A stretch of 64,000 nucleotides of DNA from Shewanella sp. GD04112 (GCF_029835735.1 NZ_JAOEAL010000001.1:1798001-1862000); one strand, 5' to 3'. Shown: positions 24,777 to 34,389, counted from the stretch's first letter. Made by a program: numbers and translations. Notes: generated by a model from the letters alone, not told the origin.

Positions 24777-27329
24777 ATGGGGAGACGCATTCGGGTGATT
24801 ATTAGCTTACTAATATTCACAGTCTCGTTATTGCTTTTGTATAACCTTGAGCAGGATTATCAACTAAATGATATTTTGGCTGAGGTTAAATTATTTTCAT
24901 TTTCACAGCTTGCGCTTGCCGTTGCATTGACTGTGACAAGCTACTTAATCTTGTCCTTGTATGATTATCTTGCGATTAAACAACTTGGCTCATCATTAAG
25001 CTATCAAAAGGTCGCTCCCGTTTCATTTTTAGCCTTTACCTTTTCCAATACCATAGGATTTTCATTACTCACAGGCACTTCGATACGCTATAAGTTTTAT
25101 TCAGAGTTAGGGTTAAGCGGTAATCAGATAACTCAAATAGTGCTCGCCTGCTCGGTGACTTTTTTCCTTGGGTTATTCTTCATTTGTGGTATCGCGCTGA
25201 TTAACTTCCCGGCGCAACAACTGGCTGATTTGCCGTTGCCTACGTGGTTATTTTCCTTAAGCCGCGTGTTTGGTGTTCTGATGCTGCTCGGTGTCATAGG
25301 GTATTTTCTGTTTAGTCTTTGGCGTAAAAAACCGATTTATTTTCGTGGGTTTGAGTTTGCGCCTCCCATACTGTCTCAGTCGTTGAAGCAGTTTGTGGTC
25401 TCGACACTCGATTGGTTAGTCGTGGGAACATTATTCTATTCCCTGCTGCCTGCGGTAGATGGATTAAATTACCTTCAAGTGCTCAGTATTTTCTTTGTGG
25501 CGAATGCCATCGGGGTGCTTGCCCATGTGCCTGGAGGGATTGGTGTTTTTGAATCTGTGGTTACAGTGACCTTATCCCAGTATTTACCCGTTGAACAAAT
25601 ATTGGGCTCGGTGATTGTGTATCGGGTCATTTATTATATTGTGCCTTTTATGCTGGCCCTGATTTATTTTGTGGCGGGTTTAGTATTAAGTAATAAGGAT
25701 AAATTATCTAAGATAAATATTGATTTACATATTGTCAGGCAGTTATTGCCACCACTATTAAGCATTAGTGTGTTTTCCGTCGGTTTGGTTTTATTGCTGT
25801 CAGTGGTTAACCCTTCCATTATGCATAAATATCATTGGCTAGGGGAGATAGTGCCGCTGCCGATTGTCGAATTGTCGAGCTTAATATTGAGTGCTAGTGG
25901 TATTTTGTTGCTGTTATTATCCCATGGCTTGTTTAAGCGTTATCAAAAAGCCCTTGTACTCACGCAAAAACTGTTATTAGTAGCCATTGTTTTTATTGTG
26001 CTTAAAGGCGCTGAATGGCAGATTTCCCTAGCACTCGGTCTTATCTATTTATTAATGCTGCCCTGTGAACAGGTGTTTTATCGCCAAGGTTCGATTGTGG
26101 GCGTTAAATATTCCTTCGGCTGGTTATTATCCCTCGCCGCGGCGTTATTTTTGATGGTGTGGGTGTTGTTTTTTGCCTACCAAGATGTGGATTATGACCA
26201 TTCGCTCTGGTTAACCTTCTCGCAGGATAGCCATGTGTCCCGCGCGTTACGGGGTGGTGCGATAGCCCTCGTGATTCTGCTCGGCTTTGCCATTCGTTAT
26301 GTGCTTGCGGTGCGAAAACCTCATACCAGTCGCCTAGATAGCTCGACCTTGAGCTGCGCCATGGAGATTGTTGCTGATGCGCCGAGTAGCCATGGTTATC
26401 TCGCCTTAGTACAAGATAAATCGCTGTTATTTAATGAAGATAAAGATGCCTTCTTAATGTATGCCCGCGCCGGACATTGCTGGGTGGTGATGGGCGATCC
26501 TATCGGTAATCAAGATAAATTTGATGATCTCCTGTGGCAGTTTCGCGAGCTGTGTGACGCCTACGATGGTTGGCCAGTGTTTTATCAAGTGACGCAAAAG
26601 TATTTACCCCACTTTTTAGAGCAAGGGTTGAGCCTTTATAAACTCGGTGAAGAGGCCATAGTGTCCTTGGCGGAATTTGAGTTGCAGTCGAGTAAGTATC
26701 GCAGTTTGCGGCAGAGCCATGCCAAGGCATTAAGGGAAGGCTTGAGCTTTAAAGTTGTCGATGCCAGTGAAGTGCAGAGTCTATTGCCAACATTAGAGGC
26801 TATTTCAACCAGTTGGCTTAAAGCCAAACAGGGGCGAGAGAAGGGATTTTCGGTTGGTTATTTCTCCGCCGCTTACCTGTGCGCCACGCCAATGGCCTTA
26901 GTGTATTTGAATGGCGAGCTGGTGGCCTTTTCCAATGTGTGGGCCAGTGCCGCCAAAATGGAGTTCTCCGTTGATTTGATGCGTTATCTGCCGAATTTAT
27001 CGGGTAGTAATATAATGGACTTTTTGTTTACTGAGCTATTGCTTTGGGGCAAACAGCAAAAATATCAACAGTTTAATCTTGGCATGGCGCCCATGTCTGG
27101 ATTGACCGATAGAGCCTTGGTACCGTTTTGGACCAAGCTTGCCAAAACGGTTTATAAGAAGGGGAATAAATTTTACAACTTTCAGGGGCTTAGAAGGTAT
27201 AAGGATAAGTTTAATCCAAGATGGGAAGCTAAGTATTTGATTTGTTATGGCGGGCTATCTTTACCCGTAGTGGTGGGTAGTTTGGTGACCTTAACGAGTC
27301 GTGGTGCAACTGGCGTATTTAAAAAGTAG
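24777..27329 (+). CDS. mprF: MprF-type aminoacyl-phosphatidylglycerol synthase/flippase
   Basis: An approximately 850-residue bifunctional membrane protein. The N-terminal part (~1-540) has about a dozen membrane segments and the flippase-type motif AHVPGGIGVFESV near residue 250; the C-terminal DUF2156/GNAT-like domain (~560-830) transfers an aminoacyl group from tRNA to phosphatidylglycerol (VMGDPIG, FNLGMAPMSG, LRRYKDKFNPRWEAKYL). The product lowers the negative surface charge and raises resistance to cationic peptides. The amino acid (Lys or Ala) cannot be told from sequence. I chose the ATG at 24777 because GTGGAG lies 6 bases upstream; a GTG at 24765 is possible. The next gene follows after 7 bases. 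Confidence 0.92.
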   Translation: MGRRIRVIISLLIFTVSLLLLYNLEQDYQLNDILAEVKLFSFSQLALAVALTVTSYLILSLYDYLAIKQLGSSLSYQKVAPVSFLAFTFSNTIGFSLLTGTSIRYKFYSELGLSGNQITQIVLACSVTFFLGLFFICGIALINFPAQQLADLPLPTWLFSLSRVFGVLMLLGVIGYFLFSLWRKKPIYFRGFEFAPPILSQSLKQFVVSTLDWLVVGTLFYSLLPAVDGLNYLQVLSIFFVANAIGVLAHVPGGIGVFESVVTVTLSQYLPVEQILGSVIVYRVIYYIVPFMLALIYFVAGLVLSNKDKLSKINIDLHIVRQLLPPLLSISVFSVGLVLLLSVVNPSIMHKYHWLGEIVPLPIVELSSLILSASGILLLLLSHGLFKRYQKALVLTQKLLLVAIVFIVLKGAEWQISLALGLIYLLMLPCEQVFYRQGSIVGVKYSFGWLLSLAAALFLMVWVLFFAYQDVDYDHSLWLTFSQDSHVSRALRGGAIALVILLGFAIRYVLAVRKPHTSRLDSSTLSCAMEIVADAPSSHGYLALVQDKSLLFNEDKDAFLMYARAGHCWVVMGDPIGNQDKFDDLLWQFRELCDAYDGWPVFYQVTQKYLPHFLEQGLSLYKLGEEAIVSLAEFELQSSKYRSLRQSHAKALREGLSFKVVDASEVQSLLPTLEAISTSWLKAKQGREKGFSVGYFSAAYLCATPMALVYLNGELVAFSNVWASAAKMEFSVDLMRYLPNLSGSNIMDFLFTELLLWGKQQKYQQFNLGMAPMSGLTDRALVPFWTKLAKTVYKKGNKFYNFQGLRRYKDKFNPRWEAKYLICYGGLSLPVVVGSLVTLTSRGATGVFKK

Positions 27330-27336
27330 GTGCGAG

Positions 27337-28068
27337 ATGACGAAATCCTTAATCAAGATACTGAGCGTTTTACTTTTATGTTCAACTGCTAACGCCTTTG
27401 CCGATGAGTTTGCCGATAATCTGGGGCTAACCTTGTTGCCTGTCGAACCATCAACTCAGGTAAATGCTGCCTCATCCCATACCAAACCACCGTTGGTGAT
27501 TTTTTTGAGTGGCGATGGCGGTTGGGCGACCCTTGATAAAGCCGTTGGGGGCATTTTACAGCAGCAAGGCTGGCCTGTGGTCGGCTGGAGCTCGCTGAAA
27601 TACTATTGGAAACAAAAAGATCCTAAAGATGTCACCCAAGATACCTTAGCCATAATCGACAAGTACCAGGCGGAATTTGGCACGCAAAAAGTGATTTTGA
27701 TTGGTTATTCCTTTGGGGCCGAAGTTATCCCCTTTGTGCTAAATGAGATGCCCGCGCGGTATCGGAAGAATGTCTTGGGGGCTGTGCTGCTCTCTCCTTC
27801 ACAATCCTCGGATTTTGAAATCCACGTGAGCGAGATTGTCACCTCGGATAATCAATCGGCCCGTTACTTAACCTTGCCCGAAGTGAACAAACAGACCACT
27901 GTGCCTATGCTTTGCCTCTATGGTAAAGAGGACGATGCGCCGCTGCATTTATGCCCAGAGGTCAAGCAGCCCAATGTCACTGTGATGGAGTTAAGCGGTG
28001 GCCACAGTTTTGACGATGATTACGATAAAGTGGTCAAGCTGATAAAAGGTTGGCTAAAGCCAATTTAG
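27337..28068 (+). CDS. AcvB/VirJ-family periplasmic serine hydrolase
   Basis: A 243-residue alpha/beta-hydrolase with a Sec signal peptide (MTKSLIKILSVLLLCSTANAFA). LSGDGGWATLDKAV near residue 57 is the VirJ/AcvB signature, the nucleophile elbow is GYSFGAE near residue 129 and the catalytic His lies in SGGHSFDDDY near the C-terminus. AcvB of Agrobacterium hydrolyses lysyl-phosphatidylglycerol in the periplasm; the position 7 bases after mprF supports the same role here, giving a make-and-remove pair. The start at 27337 was chosen over an upstream frame overlapping mprF because it gives a clean signal peptide. Confidence 0.86.
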   Translation: MTKSLIKILSVLLLCSTANAFADEFADNLGLTLLPVEPSTQVNAASSHTKPPLVIFLSGDGGWATLDKAVGGILQQQGWPVVGWSSLKYYWKQKDPKDVTQDTLAIIDKYQAEFGTQKVILIGYSFGAEVIPFVLNEMPARYRKNVLGAVLLSPSQSSDFEIHVSEIVTSDNQSARYLTLPEVNKQTTVPMLCLYGKEDDAPLHLCPEVKQPNVTVMELSGGHSFDDDYDKVVKLIKGWLKPI

Positions 28069-28120
28069 CGCGCTTTTGAGCATGGCATCCTACGACCCTA
28101 ATGCTTTGGAATAAAACATA

Positions 28121-28149
28121 AAAAGGGCGCAGATGCGCCCTTTGTTTTA
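28121..28149. terminator. bidirectional intrinsic terminator
   Basis: AAAGGGCGC-agat-GCGCCCTTT with flanking A and T runs lies between the convergent virJ-like gene and the DUF3083-like gene, able to end both transcripts. Confidence 0.85.
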
Positions 28150-28169
28150 GGTTGTACTACAGCGAATGA

Positions 28170-29237
28170 CTAGAGCTGATAGCTAATGTGCTGGTGGAAG
28201 CGCACCACGAGATCTTCACGCTCTGGATCTAGCCCAATCTCGGCGGCAAAGGTTTTCAGTGCGGCTTCGACGTTATTCATAAAACGGCCATAGCCGGAGT
28301 CATCACAGTCCTTGGCGCCCGCGACGATAGTAAAATGCGCGGCTTCGACTAGGTTGTCGGCATCCCAGCGGCGGATCACTTGTTGCTCGGTTGCGTTAGG
28401 GTCAAAACCGATCATTTGTACTTCGGCCTTGCTGTCGAGTTTCTCAAACTTACTGTTCCGCACTAAGGGGGTTAAGCCGTTGGCGATCATAGCCAATCGC
28501 GTTAATTGCTTATTAGCTGCGGCCTTGAGGAAGTTATCTTCAAGATGTTGATATAACGGGCTAAAGTCCGTTGCGGAGTCGGGTAGTAACCCTTGTTTGA
28601 GTTTGCGACTCAGCGGCAGGCTGACGGTGACATAGGTGAGTGAGCTAACATTTTCCGGCAGGTCACATTTTCTGGCCTTGTATCTTGGGGCAATGGCTCT
28701 GAGTTTATAGCCGTAGGTTTCTTTATTACCTTTTGATTTAGCAAATAAATCATAGGATAAATGCTGATGGTCGCGGATCTTCACTTTGAGATCTTTAATC
28801 GGCAGCTTAGGCATTAATTCGTTTAGGAGTTCTCGTACTCGGGTATGGAAATTGGCCGAGTTGCTGCGGATCTCATCGCCAGTCGCTAAAAACACAATAC
28901 GCAGTTTGCGGGCGCGGTAGTTATCCTCGGTGAACAGGTTTTGTGCCTCGTGATAGGCAGGATTGTAAAAAAACAGAATTTGTTCAGCGGTTTGGAAACA
29001 ATAGGCTTCGGTGTGGTAACGCACGACTGGCAGTTTATCGTTAGTGATCACATGAACGTTACGGAGATCGTGTTGTTCTGCCAAGTTAAAAATAATGCGG
29101 CTTAAGGTTTGATAACAGCTATGGTAATCGGGGTATTGCGCCAGTAATTCATCCGTGACTTTAATTTCGGCGGTGATGTACTGGTTGGTACGAGCTTCCT
29201 TGGGTATGTACACTTTTTGCTGATGGCTAAGGGACAT
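28170..29237 (-). CDS. conserved protein of unknown function (DUF3083-like)
   Basis: A 355-residue soluble protein with no signal peptide or membrane segment. I believe it belongs to DUF3083, a family restricted to Shewanella and relatives, but I cannot confirm this. Features seen: an N-terminal basic segment, RKLRIVFLATGDEIRSNSANFH near residue 110 and DRLVVRFHQHISYQL-like end. No catalytic motif is recognised. A strong ribosome site (AAGGAG) precedes the ATG at 29237. It is monocistronic, convergent with the mprF operon. Confidence 0.8.
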   Translation of the reverse strand: MSLSHQQKVYIPKEARTNQYITAEIKVTDELLAQYPDYHSCYQTLSRIIFNLAEQHDLRNVHVITNDKLPVVRYHTEAYCFQTAEQILFFYNPAYHEAQNLFTEDNYRARKLRIVFLATGDEIRSNSANFHTRVRELLNELMPKLPIKDLKVKIRDHQHLSYDLFAKSKGNKETYGYKLRAIAPRYKARKCDLPENVSSLTYVTVSLPLSRKLKQGLLPDSATDFSPLYQHLEDNFLKAAANKQLTRLAMIANGLTPLVRNSKFEKLDSKAEVQMIGFDPNATEQQVIRRWDADNLVEAAHFTIVAGAKDCDDSGYGRFMNNVEAALKTFAAEIGLDPEREDLVVRFHQHISYQL

Positions 29238-29381
29238 ATTGACTCCTTGTTGGGTTAACCATTTGCTAACACGAATTTTACTGTTTATCTCAGGCGTTAA
29301 TGTTGCGTTGGAGCATGTTTTTATCGCTTAAATGCAACTTTACATCAGCAAGCTGTTTATTAGCTTAAAATTGCAGCGATT

Positions 29382-29981
29382 TTATTGAGTTAATGCTTTT
29401 TCAATCCAAGGTTGCATCCAAGTGGCGATCTTCTCTTGGGCCTTTTCATTGGGATGAATTCCGTCCCTTTGCATCAACTCAGGGTGGGGAGCAATGTCCT
29501 GCATAAAGAAGGGAATTAATGCAATCTCCTCGTCTTTAGCAATCTCTTGATACACTTGGGTGAACTTTTGGGTATAGCGAGGGCCATAGTTAGGCGGTAC
29601 CATGATTTCGGTCAGTAGCACTTTAGCACCGCTATTTTTCGCTAGGGTAATGATTTGGATTAGGTTATTTTTGAGTTGCATCGGGGGGAATCCACGTAAA
29701 CCATCGTTACCACCGAGTTCGACCACCACCAAATCGGGGGCCACGGAATCGAGCAGCGCAGGCAAACGACGCAAACCACCCGCTGTGGTTTCACCGCTCA
29801 CCGAACCATTGGTAAATTCATGCTCGGGTAAATTTTTTTGCAGCAGCGCCACCCAGCCTACTTGTTCCGACATGCCATAGCTGGCACCTAAGCTATCGCC
29901 GAGGATCAACACTTTCGCCGCCTGAACTGGCGTGGTTATAAACAGACTTAACAGGATGCAGGCGCTCACGGCCTTTGCCAT
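29382..29981 (-). CDS. tesA: periplasmic acyl-CoA thioesterase I / lysophospholipase L1
   Basis: A 199-residue SGNH hydrolase. A signal peptide (MAKAVSACILLSLFITTPVQA) is followed at once by the GDSL block VLILGDSLGASYG with the nucleophile Ser30; block III GGNDG is near residue 90 and the Asp/His pair is in RDGIHPNEKAQ near residue 173. TesA hydrolyses acyl-CoA, lysophospholipids and esters in the periplasm. The start at 29981 is chosen because longer versions add a charged stretch before the signal. It is divergent from the ybbAP-like pair with only a 52-bp gap, an arrangement shared with E. coli. Confidence 0.95.
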   Translation of the reverse strand: MAKAVSACILLSLFITTPVQAAKVLILGDSLGASYGMSEQVGWVALLQKNLPEHEFTNGSVSGETTAGGLRRLPALLDSVAPDLVVVELGGNDGLRGFPPMQLKNNLIQIITLAKNSGAKVLLTEIMVPPNYGPRYTQKFTQVYQEIAKDEEIALIPFFMQDIAPHPELMQRDGIHPNEKAQEKIATWMQPWIEKALTQ

Positions 29982-30033
29982 CGGCTTGCATCTAAGCGAT
30001 TGACGCAAGAACGATTTGTATAAGAAGGATCCT

Positions 30034-30783
30034 ATGTCTAACGTCGTTTCAAAAAACAGTGCCATCAATGTTGTTAACCTCGAAAAATCGGTGACTACTC
30101 AGGAAGGTTCGCTCACTATCCTCAAGGGCATTAACTTAGATGTCAAGCAGGGGGAAAGTGTGGCGATATTAGGCCCCTCAGGTTCGGGCAAATCGACACT
30201 GCTTGGCTTACTCGCCGCGCTCGATACCCCCACGTCGGGGGAGATTTGGCTCGATGGCCAAGCCCTATCACCGCTCAATGAAGAACAGAAAGCCGCGCTG
30301 CGTAAGCAGAAAGTGAGCTTTATTTTTCAATCTTTTATGTTAGTTGATACCTTAACTGCCCTCGAAAATGTGATGCTACCTGCCGAGCTTGCTGGGGTTA
30401 AAAATGCCAAGGAAAAGGCTGAGGCCATGCTGGGGCGTGTGGGGTTATCCCACCGTTTGACCCATTTACCTAAACAATTATCTGGCGGCGAGCAGCAAAG
30501 GGTAGCCATTGCTCGCGCCTTTATTTGTGAACCTAAAGTGCTATTTGCCGACGAGCCAACCGGCAATTTGGACAGTGTTAACGGCCATAAAATTGCCGAT
30601 ATGTTGTTTGAACTGAACCAAGAGAGCCACACCACGCTCATCCTAGTGACCCATGACTTGCAATTGGCGAAGCGCTGCCAAAGGCAACTGGTTATGGACA
30701 ACGGCCACTTGCAGGAAGAGTTAAATTCGGCCCAATCGCACAGTGTGAATAACAACCTTGAATTAAGCGCCAAGGAGGCCTAA
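30034..30783 (+). CDS. ybbA: ABC transporter ATP-binding protein (YbbA-like)
   Basis: A 249-residue ATPase of the LolD/MacB type. Walker A GPSGSGKSTLL near residue 49, Q-loop FIFQSFM near residue 100, signature LSGGEQQR near residue 154, Walker B VLFADEPTGNLDS near residue 174 and the switch His in VTHDLQLA near residue 213. It pairs with the permease encoded 3 bases downstream. The known E. coli counterpart lies in the same divergent position beside tesA; its substrate is not settled. The start at 30034 follows AAGGA by 5 bases; an in-frame ATG at 30016 would add six residues. Confidence 0.93.
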   Translation: MSNVVSKNSAINVVNLEKSVTTQEGSLTILKGINLDVKQGESVAILGPSGSGKSTLLGLLAALDTPTSGEIWLDGQALSPLNEEQKAALRKQKVSFIFQSFMLVDTLTALENVMLPAELAGVKNAKEKAEAMLGRVGLSHRLTHLPKQLSGGEQQRVAIARAFICEPKVLFADEPTGNLDSVNGHKIADMLFELNQESHTTLILVTHDLQLAKRCQRQLVMDNGHLQEELNSAQSHSVNNNLELSAKEA

Positions 30784-30786
30784 CCC

Positions 30787-33288
30787 ATGGAGCTTAATTT
30801 GGCATGGCGCCTGTTTAAGCGCGAGCTGCAACAGGGGCAGTTGTTATTGATTATCCTCGCGATTACCTTGGCGGTGCTGTCGGTCAGCGGTCTAGCGCGT
30901 GTCAGCGAGCGTTTGCAGGTCGCGATAAACGGGCAAGCGACTCAGTTTATCGCCGCCGATCGCATTATCGACTCTCCCGTTCAAATTGACGCTAGCATTC
31001 TGGCTAAGGCTGACGAACTTGGTCTTAAGCATGTGACCAATATGCAATTTAACTCCATGGTGTATGCGGGGGATAAGTTTCAGTTAGTCACAGTGCGGGC
31101 GGTTGAGTCTGGTTATCCACTTAAGGGCGACATAGAACTTAAAGCGGACAATGGCCAAGATGAAAAAGCTCAAGGCTTGCCCCACGCCGATGAGGTGTGG
31201 TTCGAGAGTCGCTTAGGGGGACTCTTGGGATACCCGCAAACACTGGAGTTAGGCAACAGTGAGTTTCGTTTAAGTCAAGAAATCAGCCGCTTACCCGATG
31301 CGGGTTTTAATCCATTCGCTTCTTCCCCCGTGGTGTTAATGCGGATTGAAGATGTCGCCAAGACTGGGGTTATCCAACCCGGCAGCCGAGTGACCTATCT
31401 GTATCAATTTGTGGGCGAAGAAAGCGCCTTAAGCGCCTTTGAAAATAGCGTTAAACCGCTGCTGAATAATTCCCAGCGCTGGGTCGATGTGCAGTCTGGC
31501 GACTCACCGATAGCGGGCGCGGTGAAGCGGGCGGAGCGATTTTTATTGCTGGCAAGCTTGCTCGGTATTGCGCTGGCCTGCGCCGCGATTGGGATTGCCG
31601 CCCAGCGTTACTGCCAACGTCATTATGATGTGGTGGCTATGCTTAAAACCTTTGGCGCCTCATCAACACAAATTCGTCGACTGTTTGGTATCCATTTGCT
31701 GCTGGTGACGCTGTTTGGCATTGTGCTGGGGCTTATAGGTGGAACACTGCTGGATTTAGGCATTAATCAACTGTTACCCCCTGAAATTGCTGCCTATTCG
31801 CCGCCGTTGACGCGGCCGCTACTGCTTGGGATCAGCACAGGGCTTATCAGCGCCTTTATGTTTTCAGCCTATCCTTTAATGCGTCTGCTGGCGATTCCGC
31901 CACTGCGGGTCATACAAAGACAGCTCGAAGGTTTGCAGCTCGGCATGTGGCTGCATTTACTCTTAAGTTTAGGGGCGATGGCACTGTTGGGATATTTGTA
32001 TTCCCAAAGCTGGGCGCTGACACTGACGGTAGTCGCGGCTGTGCTGCTACTGGGCGTATTGCTCAGTATTTTAGGCTTTGTGATGATCCGCCTTGGTCAC
32101 AGTGTCGGCATGAAAACCACCAATCCCTTGCAACTGGCACTCGCGGGTTTACGCCGCCGCGCGCGGCAAAATGCGGTGCAACTGGTGGGCTTTAGTGCGG
32201 CCTTGGTATTACTACTGACCATTTTGGCCCTGAGGCAAGATTTACTGAACGAGTGGCAAAAACAGCTGCCCGAGAATGCGCCCAACTATTTCTTGGTCAA
32301 TATCGCCCCCGATGATGCTAAGCCATTAAATGACTTTATGGCGCAAAAGGGCATAGCTGCAACGGATATCTATCCCGTGATTCGCGGCCGCTTGACTCAA
32401 ATCAATGGTGAAACCTTGATTTCCGACGAGCAGGCCGAAGCGGGAGAAAAGGGACGAGTAGGAATTTCCCGCGAGCTTAATCTCACCTGGCGCAATACCT
32501 TGCCCGCCAACAACGAGTTGGTCGAAGGGCAGTTTAATCAGGCGGCGGATGAGGTTTCTGTCGAGTCAGGTGTTGCCGAGCGTTTAGGGCTAAAGCTGGG
32601 CGATACGCTGACCTATATGATTGATAACAAAGAGCTTAAGGTCAAGGTCGCCAGTATCCGTACCGTGCACTGGGAAACCATGCAGCCAAACTTCTTTATG
32701 ATCTTCACGCAAGAAGCGCTGGCGCCCTTTGCCTATACCTCGATGGCAAGCTTCTACCTCGACGACAAAAAACCGGATGTGCAAGGGAGTGATGCTCCGA
32801 AGAGCACAGTGATCCTCGAACTTATTCAGCAGTTCCCAACGGTGTCGATTATCGATGTCGGCGCCATGGTCGGGCAATTGCGGCAGATTATTGAGCAGGT
32901 ATCCCTGTCGCTGACGTTGGTTTTGGTTCTCGTCTTACTGGCCAGTTCTTTAGTGCTTATCGCCCAAACCGAGGCGGGAATGGCGACACGCCAGCGTGAA
33001 CTCGCGGTACTGCGCACCTTTGGCGCCTCTGGCTGGTTACTGCGTAGCGCCACTGGGTTTGAATTTGCGTTACTGGGGGGCATAGCTGGGGTGCTTGCAG
33101 TGATAGTGGCGGAATTTGCGCTGTATCTGTTAAAGACCCAAGTGTTTGAACTCAATGTGTATATGCACTGGCCCTGGTGGGGGATTGCCCCTGTCTGCGG
33201 TGCCTTGCTAGTTGCGCTGCTGGGTGTTTGGCGCTGCCGCCAATTGCTCAATCAATCCTGCGCCGAATTGTTAAAAGCGGGCGCTTAA
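30787..33288 (+). CDS. ybbP: ABC transporter permease of the FtsX/YbbP type
   Basis: An 833-residue permease with two FtsX-like halves: a first membrane segment near residues 18-35, a large periplasmic region, three segments around 255-370, four more at 390-500 (including LVGFSAALVLLLTIL) and a C-terminal three-segment FtsX domain (~700-820). This is the mechanotransmission-type ABC fold, likely moving or releasing a substrate in the periplasm or outer leaflet rather than importing it. The neighbour tesA suggests a lipid-linked role, which is inference. It starts 3 bases after ybbA with AAGGAGG upstream. Confidence 0.92.
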   Translation: MELNLAWRLFKRELQQGQLLLIILAITLAVLSVSGLARVSERLQVAINGQATQFIAADRIIDSPVQIDASILAKADELGLKHVTNMQFNSMVYAGDKFQLVTVRAVESGYPLKGDIELKADNGQDEKAQGLPHADEVWFESRLGGLLGYPQTLELGNSEFRLSQEISRLPDAGFNPFASSPVVLMRIEDVAKTGVIQPGSRVTYLYQFVGEESALSAFENSVKPLLNNSQRWVDVQSGDSPIAGAVKRAERFLLLASLLGIALACAAIGIAAQRYCQRHYDVVAMLKTFGASSTQIRRLFGIHLLLVTLFGIVLGLIGGTLLDLGINQLLPPEIAAYSPPLTRPLLLGISTGLISAFMFSAYPLMRLLAIPPLRVIQRQLEGLQLGMWLHLLLSLGAMALLGYLYSQSWALTLTVVAAVLLLGVLLSILGFVMIRLGHSVGMKTTNPLQLALAGLRRRARQNAVQLVGFSAALVLLLTILALRQDLLNEWQKQLPENAPNYFLVNIAPDDAKPLNDFMAQKGIAATDIYPVIRGRLTQINGETLISDEQAEAGEKGRVGISRELNLTWRNTLPANNELVEGQFNQAADEVSVESGVAERLGLKLGDTLTYMIDNKELKVKVASIRTVHWETMQPNFFMIFTQEALAPFAYTSMASFYLDDKKPDVQGSDAPKSTVILELIQQFPTVSIIDVGAMVGQLRQIIEQVSLSLTLVLVLVLLASSLVLIAQTEAGMATRQRELAVLRTFGASGWLLRSATGFEFALLGGIAGVLAVIVAEFALYLLKTQVFELNVYMHWPWWGIAPVCGALLVALLGVWRCRQLLNQSCAELLKAGA

Positions 33289-33355
33289 GTTAAGGTGCGT
33301 TAGCGGTTAAGGAAAATGCCGTAATGCCATAATTTTAAACCATTTTTTGTCAAAT

Positions 33356-33388
33356 AAAAAAGCACTGGCCTAAACCAGTGCTTTTTTC
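33356..33388 (+). terminator. intrinsic terminator after ybbP
   Basis: AAAAAGCACTGG-cctaaa-CCAGTGCTTTTTT, 68 bases after ybbP. The core AAAAAGCACTG recurs in the terminator at 41358. Confidence 0.9.
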
Positions 33389-33617
33389 ATGGCGATTATT
33401 CGAGTGTTTTAGGTTGAGGCTAAGTTTGTGGCTAAGTTTGAGCATTTGTCACATTGGCTTACAAATGGAAAAAGCCAAGATGTTATTCGCGAAGAACTTT
33501 GCCGATATTGATGAGTCTATTTAACGAGCAAGCATTGCTTACGTCAGGCAATTGATAGCTTAGCACTGTCATTAAACGAGAAGATTGCTGGATTTTGGCC
33601 TTAGGGAGATAAACAGA

Positions 33618-34280
33618 ATGTTTAAAAGAATAAGAACATTACTTAGAGATAATCGCTCCATTTTATTGTTTATCAGCCTAATGCTGGTGTTCAGGAGCGC
33701 GGTGGCCGATTGGAATACTGTGCCGACAGGCTCTATGTTGCCGACGATTGTTGAGGGCGACCGCATTCTGGTGAATAAGATGGCTTACGATATCAGAGTG
33801 CCATTTACCCATATCCCACTCGTTAAGCTTGCGGACCCAACACGTGGGGATATTATCGTGTTCGACTCTAAAAAAGCCGATAAAAAGCTGATTAAACGGG
33901 TGATCGCCGTACCCGGTGATACTGTGATGATGCGGGATAATCGCTTGTATTTAAATGGCAAACCACTCGTATATACACAGCAAACATTAAGTGCCTATGC
34001 GCCGGAGAATGTCTCCGAATGGCAGGAGGATCTCCGCGGCATAGCCCACAGTATTCGACTTAATCCGCAGCCCTCGCAGCTGGCTAATTTTGGCCCAGTT
34101 ACGGTTCCTGATAACCAGTATTTGGCGTTAGGGGATAATCGAGATAACAGTGCCGATTCACGAGTCATAGGTTTTGTACCTAGGGAGGAGATTGTTGGCC
34201 GCTCAAGCTCAGTGGTCTTCTCATTGGATTACAACGATTATTACTTGCCGCGACCAGAACGCATGATGCGCGCGTTCTAA
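33618..34280 (+). CDS. lepB: signal peptidase I, short form
   Basis: A 220-residue type I signal peptidase. It has one N-terminal membrane segment (~residues 14-30, SILLFISLMLVFRSA) against the two of E. coli LepB, then box B VPTGSMLPTI with nucleophile Ser39, box D KKLIKRVIAVPGD with general-base Lys93, and box E GDNRDNSADSR. The active site is complete. It cleaves signal peptides of exported proteins. As it is not next to lepA/rnc it is probably an extra paralogue, possibly with its own substrate set. The start at 33618 has GGGAGAT upstream. Confidence 0.92.
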   Translation: MFKRIRTLLRDNRSILLFISLMLVFRSAVADWNTVPTGSMLPTIVEGDRILVNKMAYDIRVPFTHIPLVKLADPTRGDIIVFDSKKADKKLIKRVIAVPGDTVMMRDNRLYLNGKPLVYTQQTLSAYAPENVSEWQEDLRGIAHSIRLNPQPSQLANFGPVTVPDNQYLALGDNRDNSADSRVIGFVPREEIVGRSSSVVFSLDYNDYYLPRPERMMRAF

Positions 34281-34321
34281 TTTGTCCTTTGATTTCACTC
34301 TTCACGAGATTCACGAGATAT

Positions 34322-34353
34322 AAAAAATGGCGCCCTTATCGGCGCCATTTTTG
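34322..34353. terminator. bidirectional intrinsic terminator
   Basis: AAAATGGCGCC-cttatc-GGCGCCATTTTT between convergent lepB and gltS, with A and T runs on both sides. Confidence 0.9.
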
Positions 34354-34389
34354 TTTGATGATAAAGCGTTTTCACAAAACCTTGTGCGA

